A stretch of DNA of 39,171 nucleotides from Sulfuricurvum sp. (GTDB lineage Bacteria; Campylobacterota; Campylobacteria; Campylobacterales; Sulfurimonadaceae). Below the pieces are notes generated by a model. That model did no database searches. It saw only the letters and a list, made by a program, of their open reading frames with translations, and was not told where the DNA came from. Location: assembly GCF_023250475.1 (NCBI RefSeq), contig NZ_JAHFAQ010000005.1:1-39171 (forward strand). Reading direction: 5' to 3'. How positions within the stretch are numbered: position 1 is the first letter of the stretch; each line of letters opens with the position of its first letter. The translations under genes were made by a program, and so were the position numbers. Positions 1 through 9,555 of this stretch are shown one piece after another.

Positions 1-868
1 TAGCGACCGTAATGTTTCTTTGATCAAACAGGTACGAAACATTGTAGTTCAAGCCGTCTTCTTTGTGCAGAGTTCCCGTGAGGATGGCGATGTGAAGAGA
101 ACGCTCCGAAAGGGCTTCGGAGATGTCGGTATGCTGATTCATATAGAGGGGAAATGCCGATTCGGGGAGGACGACTAGATCGTACCCTTGTTGGATCGCC
201 TCGTCGATGGCATTGAAGTTTTCTTGGATTGTTTGAGGCAATTGATCATTTTGCCATTTAAAATCTTGAGAAATATCGGTGGAGACAAGTTTGATTTTGA
301 CATCGGGCAACGGAGGAGGAGTATAGTGTATTTGGATTGCTCCCAACAGCAGGAGCAACGGGATGATTTTTTTGAGCCCGCCGAACCATGCGGTCGATGC
401 GAGAGAGACAAGGATGAGGGCAAACTGCCATTTGGCAAATCCCATATAACTTTCGACAAAGATGAGCTCAGGTTGCATCCAGTTGAAATCCATCGGCCAT
501 ATAAAGGTGAGACCAAAAAGAATGGCGGCTCGGATAAGGGGGTTCGAGGAGAGAGACATAGCCCCGTAATAGAGGGCATAGACGATTCCGAAGCCTAACG
601 CCACGAGCCATGTCGCCCATCCCAAACCGTAATACTGAAAGCTGAACCCGATCCAATAGCACCAGAGCAGTCCGATCCAAAATCCGCTGATAAGTATCGT
701 CCGTTTCGGAGCATGCAAAAGGGCGTACACGGCAATAAGCCCTGACAAAGTGTTCAAAGCTTTGGAGGTGAGCGCAAAATGTTCCCAATAGATAAAGGCT
801 GAGAAAAAGAGGGCAATAAGCAAAGGGGCGACAAAGAGTTCGATAAGGGGCGTTGATCGATATTTCAT
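1..868 (-). CDS. lnt: Apolipoprotein N-acyltransferase, partial (C-terminus outside window)
   Basis: This frame is open from the ATG at 868 to the window edge, giving 289 codons with no stop. Lnt is the inner-membrane enzyme that adds the third acyl chain to the N-terminal cysteine of lipoproteins. The first ~190 residues are strongly hydrophobic with several membrane segments rich in W, F and Y. They are followed by a nitrilase-like domain that begins near 'VKIKLVSTDISQDFKW'. The motif LPESAFPLY places the expected catalytic glutamate at residue 236. The distal catalytic lysine and cysteine region is mostly beyond the window. The gene is divergent from yajC, and a TATAAT box lies only 6 nt before the ATG with no Shine-Dalgarno, so the mRNA may be leaderless. 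The family call is confident; the enzyme's completeness cannot be judged. Confidence 0.93.
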   Translation of the reverse strand, partial: MKYRSTPLIELFVAPLLIALFFSAFIYWEHFALTSKALNTLSGLIAVYALLHAPKRTILISGFWIGLLWCYWIGFSFQYYGLGWATWLVALGFGIVYALYYGAMSLSSNPLIRAAILFGLTFIWPMDFNWMQPELIFVESYMGFAKWQFALILVSLASTAWFGGLKKIIPLLLLLGAIQIHYTPPPLPDVKIKLVSTDISQDFKWQNDQLPQTIQENFNAIDEAIQQGYDLVVLPESAFPLYMNQHTDISEALSERSLHIAILTGTLHKEDGLNYNVSYLFDQRNITVA

Positions 869-874
869 AAAGCA

Positions 875-880
875 ATTATA
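875..880 (-). promoter_or_regulatory. -10 box for lnt, 6 nt before the start codon
   Basis: On the minus strand the sequence reads TATAAT, then TGCTTT, then the lnt ATG. Transcription starting about 7 nt after the box would begin at or next to the A of the ATG. No clear -35 element is seen, which is usual for the main sigma factor of Campylobacterota. Confidence 0.6.
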
Positions 881-901
881 TCGTTGTTAGCCACATTTCA
901 G

Positions 902-907
902 TATAAT
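902..907 (+). promoter_or_regulatory. -10 box for yajC-secD-secF
   Basis: A consensus TATAAT lies 30 nt before the yajC ATG at 938. This allows a leader of about 24 nt that carries the AAGGAT ribosome-binding site. It is 21 bp from the divergent lnt -10 box, so the two promoters sit side by side. Confidence 0.65.
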
Positions 908-937
908 GCCCCAATTTCACATTACCCAAGGATATCC

Positions 938-1204
938 ATGGAAATTGTTACCCAAATTCTCCCATTTGTCTTTTTGATCGCTATTATGTACTTTGTGATC
1001 ATTCGTCCTCAAAACCAGCAGGCTAAAAAACACAAAGAGATGGTTGAAGCCCTCACCAAAGGGGATAAAATTATTACAACCGGCGGATTGATCGTCGAAA
1101 TCAAAAAAGTCGAAGATACATTTTTCGTGATTAAAATGAACAATGAAACCGAAGTGCGCCTCGTTAAAGATGCGGTTGCCAGAAAGTACGAGGATGAAGC
1201 TTAA
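938..1204 (+). CDS. yajC: Preprotein translocase accessory subunit YajC
   Basis: An 88-residue protein with one N-terminal membrane segment (about residues 5-22), followed by the family hallmark IIRPQNQQAKKHKEM and a small cytoplasmic domain containing TGGLIVEI. YajC associates with SecD and SecF in the inner membrane. The frame is open further upstream, but the ATG at 938 is preceded by AAGGAT and matches the normal family start; the earlier in-frame codon would put the -10 box inside the gene. The stop overlaps secD by 11 nt, which fits translational coupling. Confidence 0.95.
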   Translation: MEIVTQILPFVFLIAIMYFVIIRPQNQQAKKHKEMVEALTKGDKIITTGGLIVEIKKVEDTFFVIKMNNETEVRLVKDAVARKYEDEA

Positions 1205-2768
1205 TTTCCGTGTCGTTTTACTGATAGCAGCTGCCCTTTTTGGAATCATTTTCTCGATTCCTTCACTCACCCAAAGTCAGCATGGAGCGAAAGTTACTCT
1301 GGGGCTTGATCTTCAAGGGGGATTGCATCTTCTTTTGGGGGTCAAAACCGAAGAAGCTGTCAATTCACAACTTAAATCGGTTGCTTCGGGGATCAAACAC
1401 TTTACCGAGCAGAATGATATTTTGGTTGACGGTTTGAGTGTGCAGGGAGACGGTGTCGTATTCTCCCTTTTGGATGCCGAAGACGGCACTAAACTCGGTG
1501 AACATCTGAAAAATGTTCAAGGGGCTGTTGTTAAAGTTTCAGGTGAATCGTACCGTGTTTCTTTTAAACCTGAAGAGGTTGAAAAACTAAAAGCGCAGGC
1601 GGTTGATCAGGCAATTGAAACGATCCGAAACCGTCTTGATCAATTCGGTTTGGCCGAACCTGTCGTCGCACGGCAGGGTGTTGATAAGATATTGGTTGAG
1701 CTTCCGGGGATTAAAACACCTCAAGAAGAGCAGCGTGCACGTGAGTTGATCTCTCGTGCGGCAAAATTAGAGTTGATGGCGGTGGATGAAGACCGCTCCA
1801 TGCGTGTTAATGATCTGAGCGACGTTGAAGCAGCCAGTTACGGCGATAAAATCCTCGAAGATGCCCTGCAACCGAACATGAAACATTTGGTGAATGAGAT
1901 TCCGATTTTGGATGGAACCGTGTTAACCGATGCGCAAGTCGGATACGATCAAAATAACCGCCCGGTCATCAACTTTTCGTTGAACTCCGCAGGGGCGCAG
2001 ATATTTGGTGATTTTACCGGTAAAAGTGTCGGAAAACGCCTTGCTATCGTATTGGACGGAAAAGTTTACTCGGCTCCGGTGATCAACGAGCGTATCGGCG
2101 GCGGAAGCGGGCAAATCAGCGGTAACTACAGTGTTTCCGAAGCAAATGATTTGGCAATCGCCCTTCGTTCGGGGGCATTGTTGGCACCGATCTATATGTT
2201 GGAAAAACGCTCCGTCGGGCCGAGTCTGGGTGCCGATAGCATTAAAGCCTCTTTGCTCGCATTGGTCAGCGGATTTGTCCTCGTTATGATCTTTATGATT
2301 ATGTACTACGGATTGGCCGGTATTATTGCCAATCTTGCCGTTATGATTAATATCTTTATTATTTTGGCGATGATGGCGCTGTTGGGTGCAACCCTGACAT
2401 TACCGGGTATGGCGGGTATCGTCTTGCATATCGGTCTTGCGGTCGATGCGAATATTATTATTAATGAGCGTGTTCGAGAGCAGATTCGTCTGGGGTTAGG
2501 GCTTAAAAAGGCTTTGCAAGAGGGATACAGTAAGGCTATGAGGGCTATTTTGGATTCCAATATCACCCAGATTATTGCCTGTACGATTCTTTATGTATAC
2601 GGAACGGGAGCGATCAAAGGGTTTGCCGTAACGCTTAGCATGGGTATTTTGGCCTCAATGCTGACGGCGATTGTTGGAACGTACGGAATTTTCCAGCTCT
2701 TTACCAATCGTATCGAAAAATCGAAAAACTACAAATTGTGGTTTGGTATGACGAGAAAGGTTAACTAA
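1194..2768 (+). CDS. secD: Protein translocase subunit SecD
   Basis: A 524-residue inner-membrane protein of the Sec holotranslocon that uses the proton motive force to help release exported proteins on the periplasmic side. A first membrane segment (residues ~5-24) is followed by the conserved LGLDLQGGLHLLL, a large periplasmic region, and five C-terminal segments starting near 'LALVSGFVLVMIF'. The RND-type signature GLAVDANIIINERVREQ is present. The frame extends upstream inside yajC, but the ATG at 1194, preceded by AGTACGAGG, gives the canonical N-terminus. SecF follows after 2 nt, as in most bacteria. Confidence 0.96.
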   Translation: MKLNFRVVLLIAAALFGIIFSIPSLTQSQHGAKVTLGLDLQGGLHLLLGVKTEEAVNSQLKSVASGIKHFTEQNDILVDGLSVQGDGVVFSLLDAEDGTKLGEHLKNVQGAVVKVSGESYRVSFKPEEVEKLKAQAVDQAIETIRNRLDQFGLAEPVVARQGVDKILVELPGIKTPQEEQRARELISRAAKLELMAVDEDRSMRVNDLSDVEAASYGDKILEDALQPNMKHLVNEIPILDGTVLTDAQVGYDQNNRPVINFSLNSAGAQIFGDFTGKSVGKRLAIVLDGKVYSAPVINERIGGGSGQISGNYSVSEANDLAIALRSGALLAPIYMLEKRSVGPSLGADSIKASLLALVSGFVLVMIFMIMYYGLAGIIANLAVMINIFIILAMMALLGATLTLPGMAGIVLHIGLAVDANIIINERVREQIRLGLGLKKALQEGYSKAMRAILDSNITQIIACTILYVYGTGAIKGFAVTLSMGILASMLTAIVGTYGIFQLFTNRIEKSKNYKLWFGMTRKVN

Positions 2769-2770
2769 TT

Positions 2771-3742
2771 ATGGAACTGTTTAAAGAAGATAAAGTCTAT
2801 AATTTTCTCGGAAAAGGGAAAATCTTTTTCGTTGCGTCATTTGTCCTTTTCTTTGTAGCGATAGCGCTTATCGCCACAAAAGGGTTTTCATTCGGTATCG
2901 ATTTTACCGGAGGAACGGTTGTTCAGGTCAAATATCAGGGTGTTGCCCCGATCGATAAAGTTCGAGAAGCACTTGAAAAGAACGAACTCTTTAAACACGC
3001 CGCAGTGAGCGAATTCGGCTCACCTGAAGAGATCGTTATTAAAACAGCGGCATCGACGGACGGTTTGAGTAAAGATATCGGCGATGTTACCCGAGAGATA
3101 CTCAAAGGGACGGGCGATTTTGAGATTCGCCGTGTCGATATGGTCGGCCCGAAAGTCGGTGATGAACTTCGGGTTAAAGGGCTTACCGCGTTTCTTTTGA
3201 CGCTGAGCGCTATTATGGCGATGGTGACATTTCGATATGAGTGGCGTTTCGCGTTAGCGGCCATCATCGCGATTGTTCACGATATCGTTATTACGTTCGG
3301 GTTTGTCTCCTATTTTGAGATCGATTTCAATATCGAAAGTGTTGCGGCATTGCTTATGATTTTGGGATATTCGATCCACGATACGATTATCGTGTATGAC
3401 CGTATCCGCGAGCACATTCAAGAGTCTAAGAACAGCGATTTCGTTATGATCGTCAATGAAGCGGTTTCCCGAACACAGTCACGAACCACGTTGACCTCTT
3501 TAACGGTCTTTTTCGTTGTTTTGACCCTTTTCTTATTCGGCGGAGATATTATGCTCGGCTTCAGTTTTCCAATGCTCGTTGGTGTTATAATCGGAACCTA
3601 CAGTTCGATTTTCGTTGCGGCTCAGCTCGTTGTTTGGACGGGATTCAGTGTCGGACGGTATCGTGAAAAAATGGCGGAGAAAATAAAACTTCAAGCCGAA
3701 AAAGAGAAAATGCGTGCGCAGTTTGAGCAAGGTATCGTCTAA
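2771..3742 (+). CDS. secF: Protein translocase subunit SecF
   Basis: A 323-residue partner of SecD. It has an N-terminal membrane segment (~17-36), the conserved FSFGIDFTGGTVVQVKY, a short periplasmic domain, and a C-terminal bundle of five segments containing GYSIHDTIIVYDRIRE, the SecF signature. A charged cytoplasmic tail (KIKLQAEKEKMRAQFEQ) ends the protein. It starts 2 nt after secD. The gap downstream contains a structured repeat before leuS. Confidence 0.96.
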   Translation: MELFKEDKVYNFLGKGKIFFVASFVLFFVAIALIATKGFSFGIDFTGGTVVQVKYQGVAPIDKVREALEKNELFKHAAVSEFGSPEEIVIKTAASTDGLSKDIGDVTREILKGTGDFEIRRVDMVGPKVGDELRVKGLTAFLLTLSAIMAMVTFRYEWRFALAAIIAIVHDIVITFGFVSYFEIDFNIESVAALLMILGYSIHDTIIVYDRIREHIQESKNSDFVMIVNEAVSRTQSRTTLTSLTVFFVVLTLFLFGGDIMLGFSFPMLVGVIIGTYSSIFVAAQLVVWTGFSVGRYREKMAEKIKLQAEKEKMRAQFEQGIV

Positions 3743-3761
3743 AATCTGCCTCGAAGAGGCT

Positions 3762-3816
3762 AGCTTTAGTGCCTTAGCGGCTAGCGTCGTCAAAAGGGAT
3801 TTAATTCCTTTTGACG
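3762..3816 (+). repeat. Structured repeat element, copy A (hairpin between secF and leuS)
   Basis: The element begins AGCTTTAGTGCCTTAGC and ends in a perfect 10-bp inverted repeat: CGTCAAAAGG at 3788-3797 and CCTTTTGACG at 3807-3816, with a GATTTAATT loop. A second copy at 19114-19167 keeps the flank and loop but has a different, still paired, stem. A transcription-termination or mRNA-end role is plausible. The U tract expected of a simple intrinsic terminator is absent. Confidence 0.7.
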
Positions 3817-3841
3817 TTCTATACAGAATTAGGAGTTTTTT

Positions 3842-6289
3842 TTGAATTACACCCCCGCATCGATTGAGGCCAAATGGCAAAAAACATGGAGTACGACTAA
3901 GGCGTATGAACCCTCAAACGACTTTAGCAAACCTAAAAAATATGTCCTCAGTATGTTCCCTTACCCATCAGGACGTATCCATATGGGGCACGTCCGTAAC
4001 TACACCATCGGCGATGCATTCGCCCGTTACTACCGTCAGCAGGGGTTCAATGTTCTTCACCCGATCGGATGGGACAGTTTCGGAATGCCGGCGGAAAATG
4101 CGGCGATCAAACACGGTGTTCATCCTAAAAAATGGACCTATGAGAATATTGCTACGATGCGCGGAGAACTTGCGGGTCTTGGGCTATCTTTCTCCGAAGA
4201 TCGCGAATTTGCGACCTCCAATCCGGAGTATACGGCATTCGAGCAGGGTTTTATTATCGATATGTTCAACAAAGGACTGCTGTACCGCAAACAAGGTTTT
4301 TTAAACTGGTGTCCGCACGATTTGACCGTTTTGGCGAACGAACAGGTGGTTGACGGCGGATGCTGGAGATGTGGAACGGAGATCGTCCAAAAAGAGATGT
4401 ATCAGTACTACCTCAAAATCAGCGATTACGCCGAAGAGCTCCTCGAATCACTCAAAACACTTGAGGGGAAATGGCCGAAGCAGGTTCTGACGATGCAGGA
4501 GAACTGGATCGGAAAATCGTACGGCTTGGAGTTCGGGTTTAAACTTGACGATGAGAGCGAGGCTGCGCTCGGTGCCGTGTACCAAAGTTTTGATGTCTTT
4601 ACGACCCGTCCCGATACGATTTACGGAGTGAGCTATGCGGCGCTTGCACCGGAGCACGAGATTGTTCGCCATATGCTCTCTTTCAATCTTTTGGATCAAG
4701 CCGCTGCCGATGCGATCAAAGCGATGCAGCGTGTCAGCGCTCGTGATCGTGCCACAAGTCCGAAAGAGGGTGTGGCTCTGGGCATTAATGTTATCCATCC
4801 GCTAACCGGGGCTAAAATCCCCGTCTGGGTTGCTAATTTCGTTTTGACCGATTACGGCTCCGGTGCGGTTATGGCCGTCCCTGCCCATGATGATCGTGAC
4901 TATGAGTTCGCAACCAAATACGATCTTCCGATCAAAGCGGTCATCTACCCATCTGAGGGTGAATTACCGCTTGGATGTGCGTATACGGAAACGGGAATAT
5001 TGCGTGAGAGTGGAGAGTTCAGCGGTTTGGATAACACTACGGCCAAAGCTTCGATCATGGACCATTTTGAGACTCAAAAACTGGGTAAAAAAGTGATCAA
5101 CTTCCGTCTTAAAGACTGGGGGATCAGCCGTCAGCGCTATTGGGGTGCTCCGATTCCGTTGATCCACTGTGAATCGTGCGGAATCGTCCCTGAGGACAAA
5201 GCCAATCTTCCGGTGGCATTGCCCGAAGATGTCGTGATTAACGGCGAGGGCAATCCGCTCGAACATCATCCGTCGTGGAAACACTGTCCTTGTCCAAAAT
5301 GCGGCAAGCCGGCCGTTCGTGAAACCGATACGATGGATACGTTTATTCAGTCGTCATGGTACTTTTTACGTTATACGGTCAAAAATGATTTTAAAGAGGC
5401 ATTGGATAAACAAGCCCTCGATTATTGGATGGGTGTGGATCACTACATCGGCGGGATTGAACATGCGATACTGCATCTGTTGTATGCCCGTTTCTTCACG
5501 AAAATGCTCCGCGATTTGGGATATGTCAACAGCGATGAGCCGTTTGAACACCTCTTGACGCAGGGGATGGTTCTTAAAGACGGTTCAAAGATGTCGAAGT
5601 CTAAAGGAAATACCGTCGATCCGGGAGAACTGGTATCGAAATACGGTGCCGATACGGCGCGGCTCTTTATCCTTTTTGCCGCCCCTCCGACCCAGGAGCT
5701 GGAGTGGAATGACAGCGCGGTTGAGGGGGCATATCGCTTCCTCAAACGATTTGCCGACCGGAGCCAATACGTCAATGTTACCGATACATTACCGATTATC
5801 GATCACAGTACCCTATCCAAAGAGGAGAAAGCTGCTCGTAAAAAGGTGTATGAAGCCCTCAAGCGGGCTCAAGAGGTCTATACCGAACGTCACACGTTTA
5901 ACACGATGATAGCCGGTGTGATGGAAGCAATGAACGCTTTGAACGAACAGAGCAATCGCGATGTATGGACGGAGGGGTACTGGATTTTGACCTCTGTGCT
6001 GGAACCGATTGTCCCCCATATCTGTTGGGAACTCTCAACCAATCTTTTCGGCGGTAAAAATTTCGGTGTTCAAGTGGTTCGCGAAGAGGTATTTGAGGTT
6101 GAAGCTTTGAGTCTGGGTGTATCGATTAACGGTAAAAACCGTGCCACGATTGAAGTCGGAGTGAATGAGTCTCAAGAGACGATCATCGAGATTGCCAAAG
6201 CCTCTGTTGAGAAATGGATAGAGGGGAAAGAGATCGTGAAAGCGATTGTGATTCCCGGCAAGCTAGTCAACCTTGTGATAAAAGGGTAA
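3842..6289 (+). CDS. leuS: Leucyl-tRNA synthetase
   Basis: An 815-residue class Ia aminoacyl-tRNA synthetase that charges tRNA-Leu. The HIGH-type motif is HMGH (residues 47-50) within [18 protein letters not shown]. The editing domain has [10 protein letters not shown] and later [13 protein letters not shown]. The catalytic loop is KMSKS (583-587). CxxC pairs (CESCG and CPKCG) near residues 440-490 suggest a zinc insert. The start is TTG, supported by AGGAG seven bases upstream and by the normal N-terminus [12 protein letters not shown]; no ATG nearby would suit. LptE follows after 3 nt. Confidence 0.97.
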   Translation: MNYTPASIEAKWQKTWSTTKAYEPSNDFSKPKKYVLSMFPYPSGRIHMGHVRNYTIGDAFARYYRQQGFNVLHPIGWDSFGMPAENAAIKHGVHPKKWTYENIATMRGELAGLGLSFSEDREFATSNPEYTAFEQGFIIDMFNKGLLYRKQGFLNWCPHDLTVLANEQVVDGGCWRCGTEIVQKEMYQYYLKISDYAEELLESLKTLEGKWPKQVLTMQENWIGKSYGLEFGFKLDDESEAALGAVYQSFDVFTTRPDTIYGVSYAALAPEHEIVRHMLSFNLLDQAAADAIKAMQRVSARDRATSPKEGVALGINVIHPLTGAKIPVWVANFVLTDYGSGAVMAVPAHDDRDYEFATKYDLPIKAVIYPSEGELPLGCAYTETGILRESGEFSGLDNTTAKASIMDHFETQKLGKKVINFRLKDWGISRQRYWGAPIPLIHCESCGIVPEDKANLPVALPEDVVINGEGNPLEHHPSWKHCPCPKCGKPAVRETDTMDTFIQSSWYFLRYTVKNDFKEALDKQALDYWMGVDHYIGGIEHAILHLLYARFFTKMLRDLGYVNSDEPFEHLLTQGMVLKDGSKMSKSKGNTVDPGELVSKYGADTARLFILFAAPPTQELEWNDSAVEGAYRFLKRFADRSQYVNVTDTLPIIDHSTLSKEEKAARKKVYEALKRAQEVYTERHTFNTMIAGVMEAMNALNEQSNRDVWTEGYWILTSVLEPIVPHICWELSTNLFGGKNFGVQVVREEVFEVEALSLGVSINGKNRATIEVGVNESQETIIEIAKASVEKWIEGKEIVKAIVIPGKLVNLVIKG

Positions 6290-6292
6290 CCT

Positions 6293-6862
6293 ATGAAATA
6301 CTGGATACTGAGTGCTGTGATCGCTCTAGCCGGCTGCGGCTATCAGCCGGCCAGCCATTTAGCTAAGAATGTTTTGGGTGACAGTGTCAGTACCGAAGTC
6401 GTTATTCGGATGGAAGACCCTCAAAATACCGTTATTATCAAAGATGCCATCGATACCGCCGTTATAACAAAATTTAGAACGGCCCTCGTTTCCAAAAACA
6501 GATCGCAAACGCATCTTAAAATTTCGATCAGTTCGGTATCGTTTAGCCCCCTCCGATACGATACAAACGGCTATGTAATTACCTATCGTACTACGGTCGT
6601 GATGGGAATAAGCCGAACGACAGCAGGAAAAACGGCGAATTATTCGACCAGAGGGACGTATGACTTTGATATAGAGCCAAACGCAATTATTTCGGATCAG
6701 GCACGTTTTGAAGCGATCCGTCAAGGGGCGCAAAAAGGGATAGATTCGTTTATTGCACAAGTTGCGGCACAGGGTACAGATGCGAATATCACACAAGCTG
6801 AGGCCCTGGGTACTGATTTGAATGTATCGCAAGATACGCTGCAGGGTGTTGAGTCGAAATAA
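6293..6862 (+). CDS. lptE: LPS-assembly lipoprotein LptE-like
   Basis: A 189-residue predicted outer-membrane lipoprotein. The signal peptide ends in the lipobox LAGC with the lipidated cysteine at residue 15, followed by GYQPASHLAKN, the usual opening of LptE in this phylum. LptE plugs the LptD barrel that inserts lipopolysaccharide into the outer membrane. Its place directly after leuS is the common location in proteobacteria. The C-terminus (after ~155) is Q/T-rich and carries a loose repeat, TDANITQAEALG / TDLNVSQDTLQG. Family identity rests on signal, length and context, because LptE sequences diverge widely. Confidence 0.78.
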   Translation: MKYWILSAVIALAGCGYQPASHLAKNVLGDSVSTEVVIRMEDPQNTVIIKDAIDTAVITKFRTALVSKNRSQTHLKISISSVSFSPLRYDTNGYVITYRTTVVMGISRTTAGKTANYSTRGTYDFDIEPNAIISDQARFEAIRQGAQKGIDSFIAQVAAQGTDANITQAEALGTDLNVSQDTLQGVESK

Positions 6863-6871
6863 GGGGTAATT

Positions 6872-8407
6872 ATGACCATTAACCAAATTGTTCGAAACAC
6901 AGTAGAACGGCTAAAAGCGGAGGGGAAAGTCTGGACTCCGGATGCGTATGCCGAAACCTTTTGTTCGGAAGCTAAAAAAGCGGGATTTGCCGTAGAAGAT
7001 TGCAGCGGAATAGAGCGTTACGTCTCTTTGATGGATAAAAAAACGGTTGAAGAGATTAAACAATACCGTGTCCGAACGACGGCCGAACTTATCCGGTTTT
7101 TAATTTCCAAGTTAAGCCGTATGAACCCCAATGAAGCGACAATACTGGTAGAACTCTTAAACGGTCTTGCCAAAAAAATGGCACAGAGCATTGACCTTCT
7201 GCACAATCCTGATGCTTCGGCATTGGCGAAAAAAACGATCGCTATCCTCGAATCCCAAGGGGGATCGACACAAATCGATCTGTTGAAGCAGGCATGGGCT
7301 AATTTTCTTACGGTTTACGATGATTCATTTTTGATGAAGTTGGCTCATTTCGGTTCGGTCGATTCGTCGAATTTGCGCAGTACGATTGAGAGTCTTAAAT
7401 TTCAAGCGAGCTCAGGGGAAGCGGTTGATCATGAGAGAACGATTCGTCTCCTCGTCTCCTCTCTTGTCCCCTCTATTGCCCCCACGATGGACAATGCAAC
7501 GATAGAACTCTCCCAAAAGCTTCATAACAATCCCGCATACGTCGCCACCGATGAGTGTGAAAAAGAGCTTAAAACCGCAATTGCGATGCGGATAGCGCTC
7601 GACAAACACAGTGTAGAGGAGATGGTCAATGCACTGGATGTACTTCTTGAAAAACTTTCAGCGCAATTGATCGACTTGATAGAGAGAAGCGAAAGTTCAA
7701 GCAGCGAAATCCGCGAGGTGAAACGTGATCTTGAAGCATTGGAAACCCATAAGCCTACCGACTTTAAGACAGCGCATAAACGGCTTTATACCATTGCCAG
7801 CACGCTGGAAGAAAAAGTTGAAGTGTTGAGTAAAGATCTGAAGGTTCACAACGAGAAAGTGAACCAAATGGGGAAAAAGATCGCTACCTTAGAATCTGAG
7901 CTGGCGCAGGCAACTCAAGCGTCGCGTGAAGATTTTCTGACAAAGCTATTTAACAAACGGGCAATCGAAGAGCACTTGAATCTAAAAGAGGCTGAATATG
8001 AGCGTCACGGCCATTCGTTTTGTGTCGCAATGCTCGATTTGGATCATTTCAAATCCGTCAATGATACCTATGGACATGAAGCCGGAGATGCGGTTCTGAT
8101 CGCCTTTGCCAAAATTTTGAAACTGGAAGTCCGCACAAGCGATACCGTAGGGCGATATGGCGGAGAGGAATTTATGGCCATTTTGGGAGAGACCGATTTG
8201 GAGGGGGCTAAAACGTTTTGCGAAAAAGTGCGCGCCCATGTCGAACAAGCCCATTTCATGTATCAGGGAGAGCGTATCGGGGTCAGTGTCAGTATCGGAG
8301 TCGCCCAACGCAGTGATTTTCCTTCCCTTAAAGCATTGATCAACGGGGCGGATGAGCGTCTTTACGATGCTAAACGCAAAGGGCGAAACCGCGTCGAGCC
8401 TGCATGA
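6872..8407 (+). CDS. Diguanylate cyclase with long N-terminal helical region
   Basis: A 511-residue soluble protein. Residues 1-~340 are largely helical with a coiled coil around 240-350 and no recognised sensory domain or membrane segment. The C-terminal GGDEF domain carries GGEEF at 430-434, an active-site variant that supports cyclic-di-GMP synthesis. RTSD at 421-424, five residues upstream, is a product-inhibition I-site. The FLTKLFNKRAIEEHL opening of the domain is typical. The gene lies 9 nt after lptE and overlaps folC by ATGA, so it is translated within a housekeeping operon. The input signal is not visible from sequence. Confidence 0.92.
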   Translation: MTINQIVRNTVERLKAEGKVWTPDAYAETFCSEAKKAGFAVEDCSGIERYVSLMDKKTVEEIKQYRVRTTAELIRFLISKLSRMNPNEATILVELLNGLAKKMAQSIDLLHNPDASALAKKTIAILESQGGSTQIDLLKQAWANFLTVYDDSFLMKLAHFGSVDSSNLRSTIESLKFQASSGEAVDHERTIRLLVSSLVPSIAPTMDNATIELSQKLHNNPAYVATDECEKELKTAIAMRIALDKHSVEEMVNALDVLLEKLSAQLIDLIERSESSSSEIREVKRDLEALETHKPTDFKTAHKRLYTIASTLEEKVEVLSKDLKVHNEKVNQMGKKIATLESELAQATQASREDFLTKLFNKRAIEEHLNLKEAEYERHGHSFCVAMLDLDHFKSVNDTYGHEAGDAVLIAFAKILKLEVRTSDTVGRYGGEEFMAILGETDLEGAKTFCEKVRAHVEQAHFMYQGERIGVSVSIGVAQRSDFPSLKALINGADERLYDAKRKGRNRVEPA

Positions 8408-9555
8408 TTCTAGAGCATTTTTTAGCCCAAAAGCCTTTATTTTACGATGTGATTGATGTCGAGCGTTTTCCCAAAGCGTATCGGGCTGTTGCCCATCTTC
8501 TTCCTCACCCAAAGATTATTCATCTCGTCGGGACAAACGGAAAAGGGTCAACAGGGCGGTTTTTAGCTCTTGCATTGCATCGTTCGGGAAAACGGGTAGG
8601 CCATTACACTTCTCCTCATATTGTACGCTTTAATGAACGGATATGGATGGATGGGGAAGATATAACGGATGAAGCCCTCGAAGCCGCGCACCAAAAACTT
8701 TTGGGATTTTTGGAGAAAGAGGCGGCTGAGTCGTTAAGCTATTTTGAGTACACGACCCTATTGGCCATGGTCACGTATGAGGGGTGTGAGTACGTCGTAT
8801 GCGAAGCGGGGCTGGGCGGTGAGTTTGATGCGACGAACGTCTTTGATAAAACATTGAGTATTTTTACCCCTATCGACTTCGATCATGCGGCATTTTTGGG
8901 GACAACACTCGATTCCATCGCGACAACCAAGCTGCGAAGCATGGAGCATATCGCCCTTTTAGGAAAGCAAAAACACCCTGAAGTGGAACGGATCGCCCGA
9001 AGTATCGCCGAAGAAAAAAAATGTACGCTTTACATATTCTGCGAGGGTGCTGAACCGGATATTGAAGTGAAAGCATTGCACATTGCCACGAAAAACAATC
9101 TTAGTGACTATTTGCGGGATAATCTCGCTCTCGCGATGAGGGGATATGAGCTTTTAGGCTATACCGTGACCGAAGCGCTTTTTGATCAGAATGCACTGTT
9201 TGGGCGTTTGAGTAAAATAGCCCCGAATATCACGCTTGACGTGGGGCATAACGCATTGGCCGCAGAGTCGATAGCCAAAACGTATTCGGGGAAAAAAGTG
9301 ACTCTGATTTACAATACGTACGGTGATAAAGATTACCGCGGTATTTTGGCTCTTTTAAAACCGATTATCGAAACGGTAGAGATTATTGATGTCGATGAAG
9401 GGCGGATTGTCGAACGGTGTGCATTGGAAAAAGCATTACAAGATTTGAATATACCGTTCGAGACATTTGAGGCAATCCGCGAGGATAAAGAGTATTTGGT
9501 TTTCGGCTCGTTCAGCGTAGCCGAGACCTTTTTAAAGAGGATGAATAAGCACTGA
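8404..9555 (+). CDS. folC: Folylpolyglutamate synthase / dihydrofolate synthase
   Basis: A 383-residue Mur-ligase-family enzyme that adds glutamate to folates. The P-loop GTNGKGST lies at residues 43-50. The family's HYTSPHIVRFNERI and the E-A-G-L-GGEFDATN segment, which binds the second magnesium, follow. The C-terminal domain is short for the family (E. coli FolC ~420), as is common in Campylobacterota. It overlaps the diguanylate cyclase by 4 nt and mfd by 1 nt. Confidence 0.93.
   Translation: MILEHFLAQKPLFYDVIDVERFPKAYRAVAHLLPHPKIIHLVGTNGKGSTGRFLALALHRSGKRVGHYTSPHIVRFNERIWMDGEDITDEALEAAHQKLLGFLEKEAAESLSYFEYTTLLAMVTYEGCEYVVCEAGLGGEFDATNVFDKTLSIFTPIDFDHAAFLGTTLDSIATTKLRSMEHIALLGKQKHPEVERIARSIAEEKKCTLYIFCEGAEPDIEVKALHIATKNNLSDYLRDNLALAMRGYELLGYTVTEALFDQNALFGRLSKIAPNITLDVGHNALAAESIAKTYSGKKVTLIYNTYGDKDYRGILALLKPIIETVEIIDVDEGRIVERCALEKALQDLNIPFETFEAIREDKEYLVFGSFSVAETFLKRMNKH

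Noticed and set aside
188-875. Several open frames on both strands at the left edge
   Set aside because: They are shadows of lnt, whose frame is open through 1-868 and carries clear family motifs.
3811-3825. TTGACG and TATACA upstream of leuS as a promoter
   Set aside because: The spacing is only 3 bp and TTGACG belongs to the hairpin stem.
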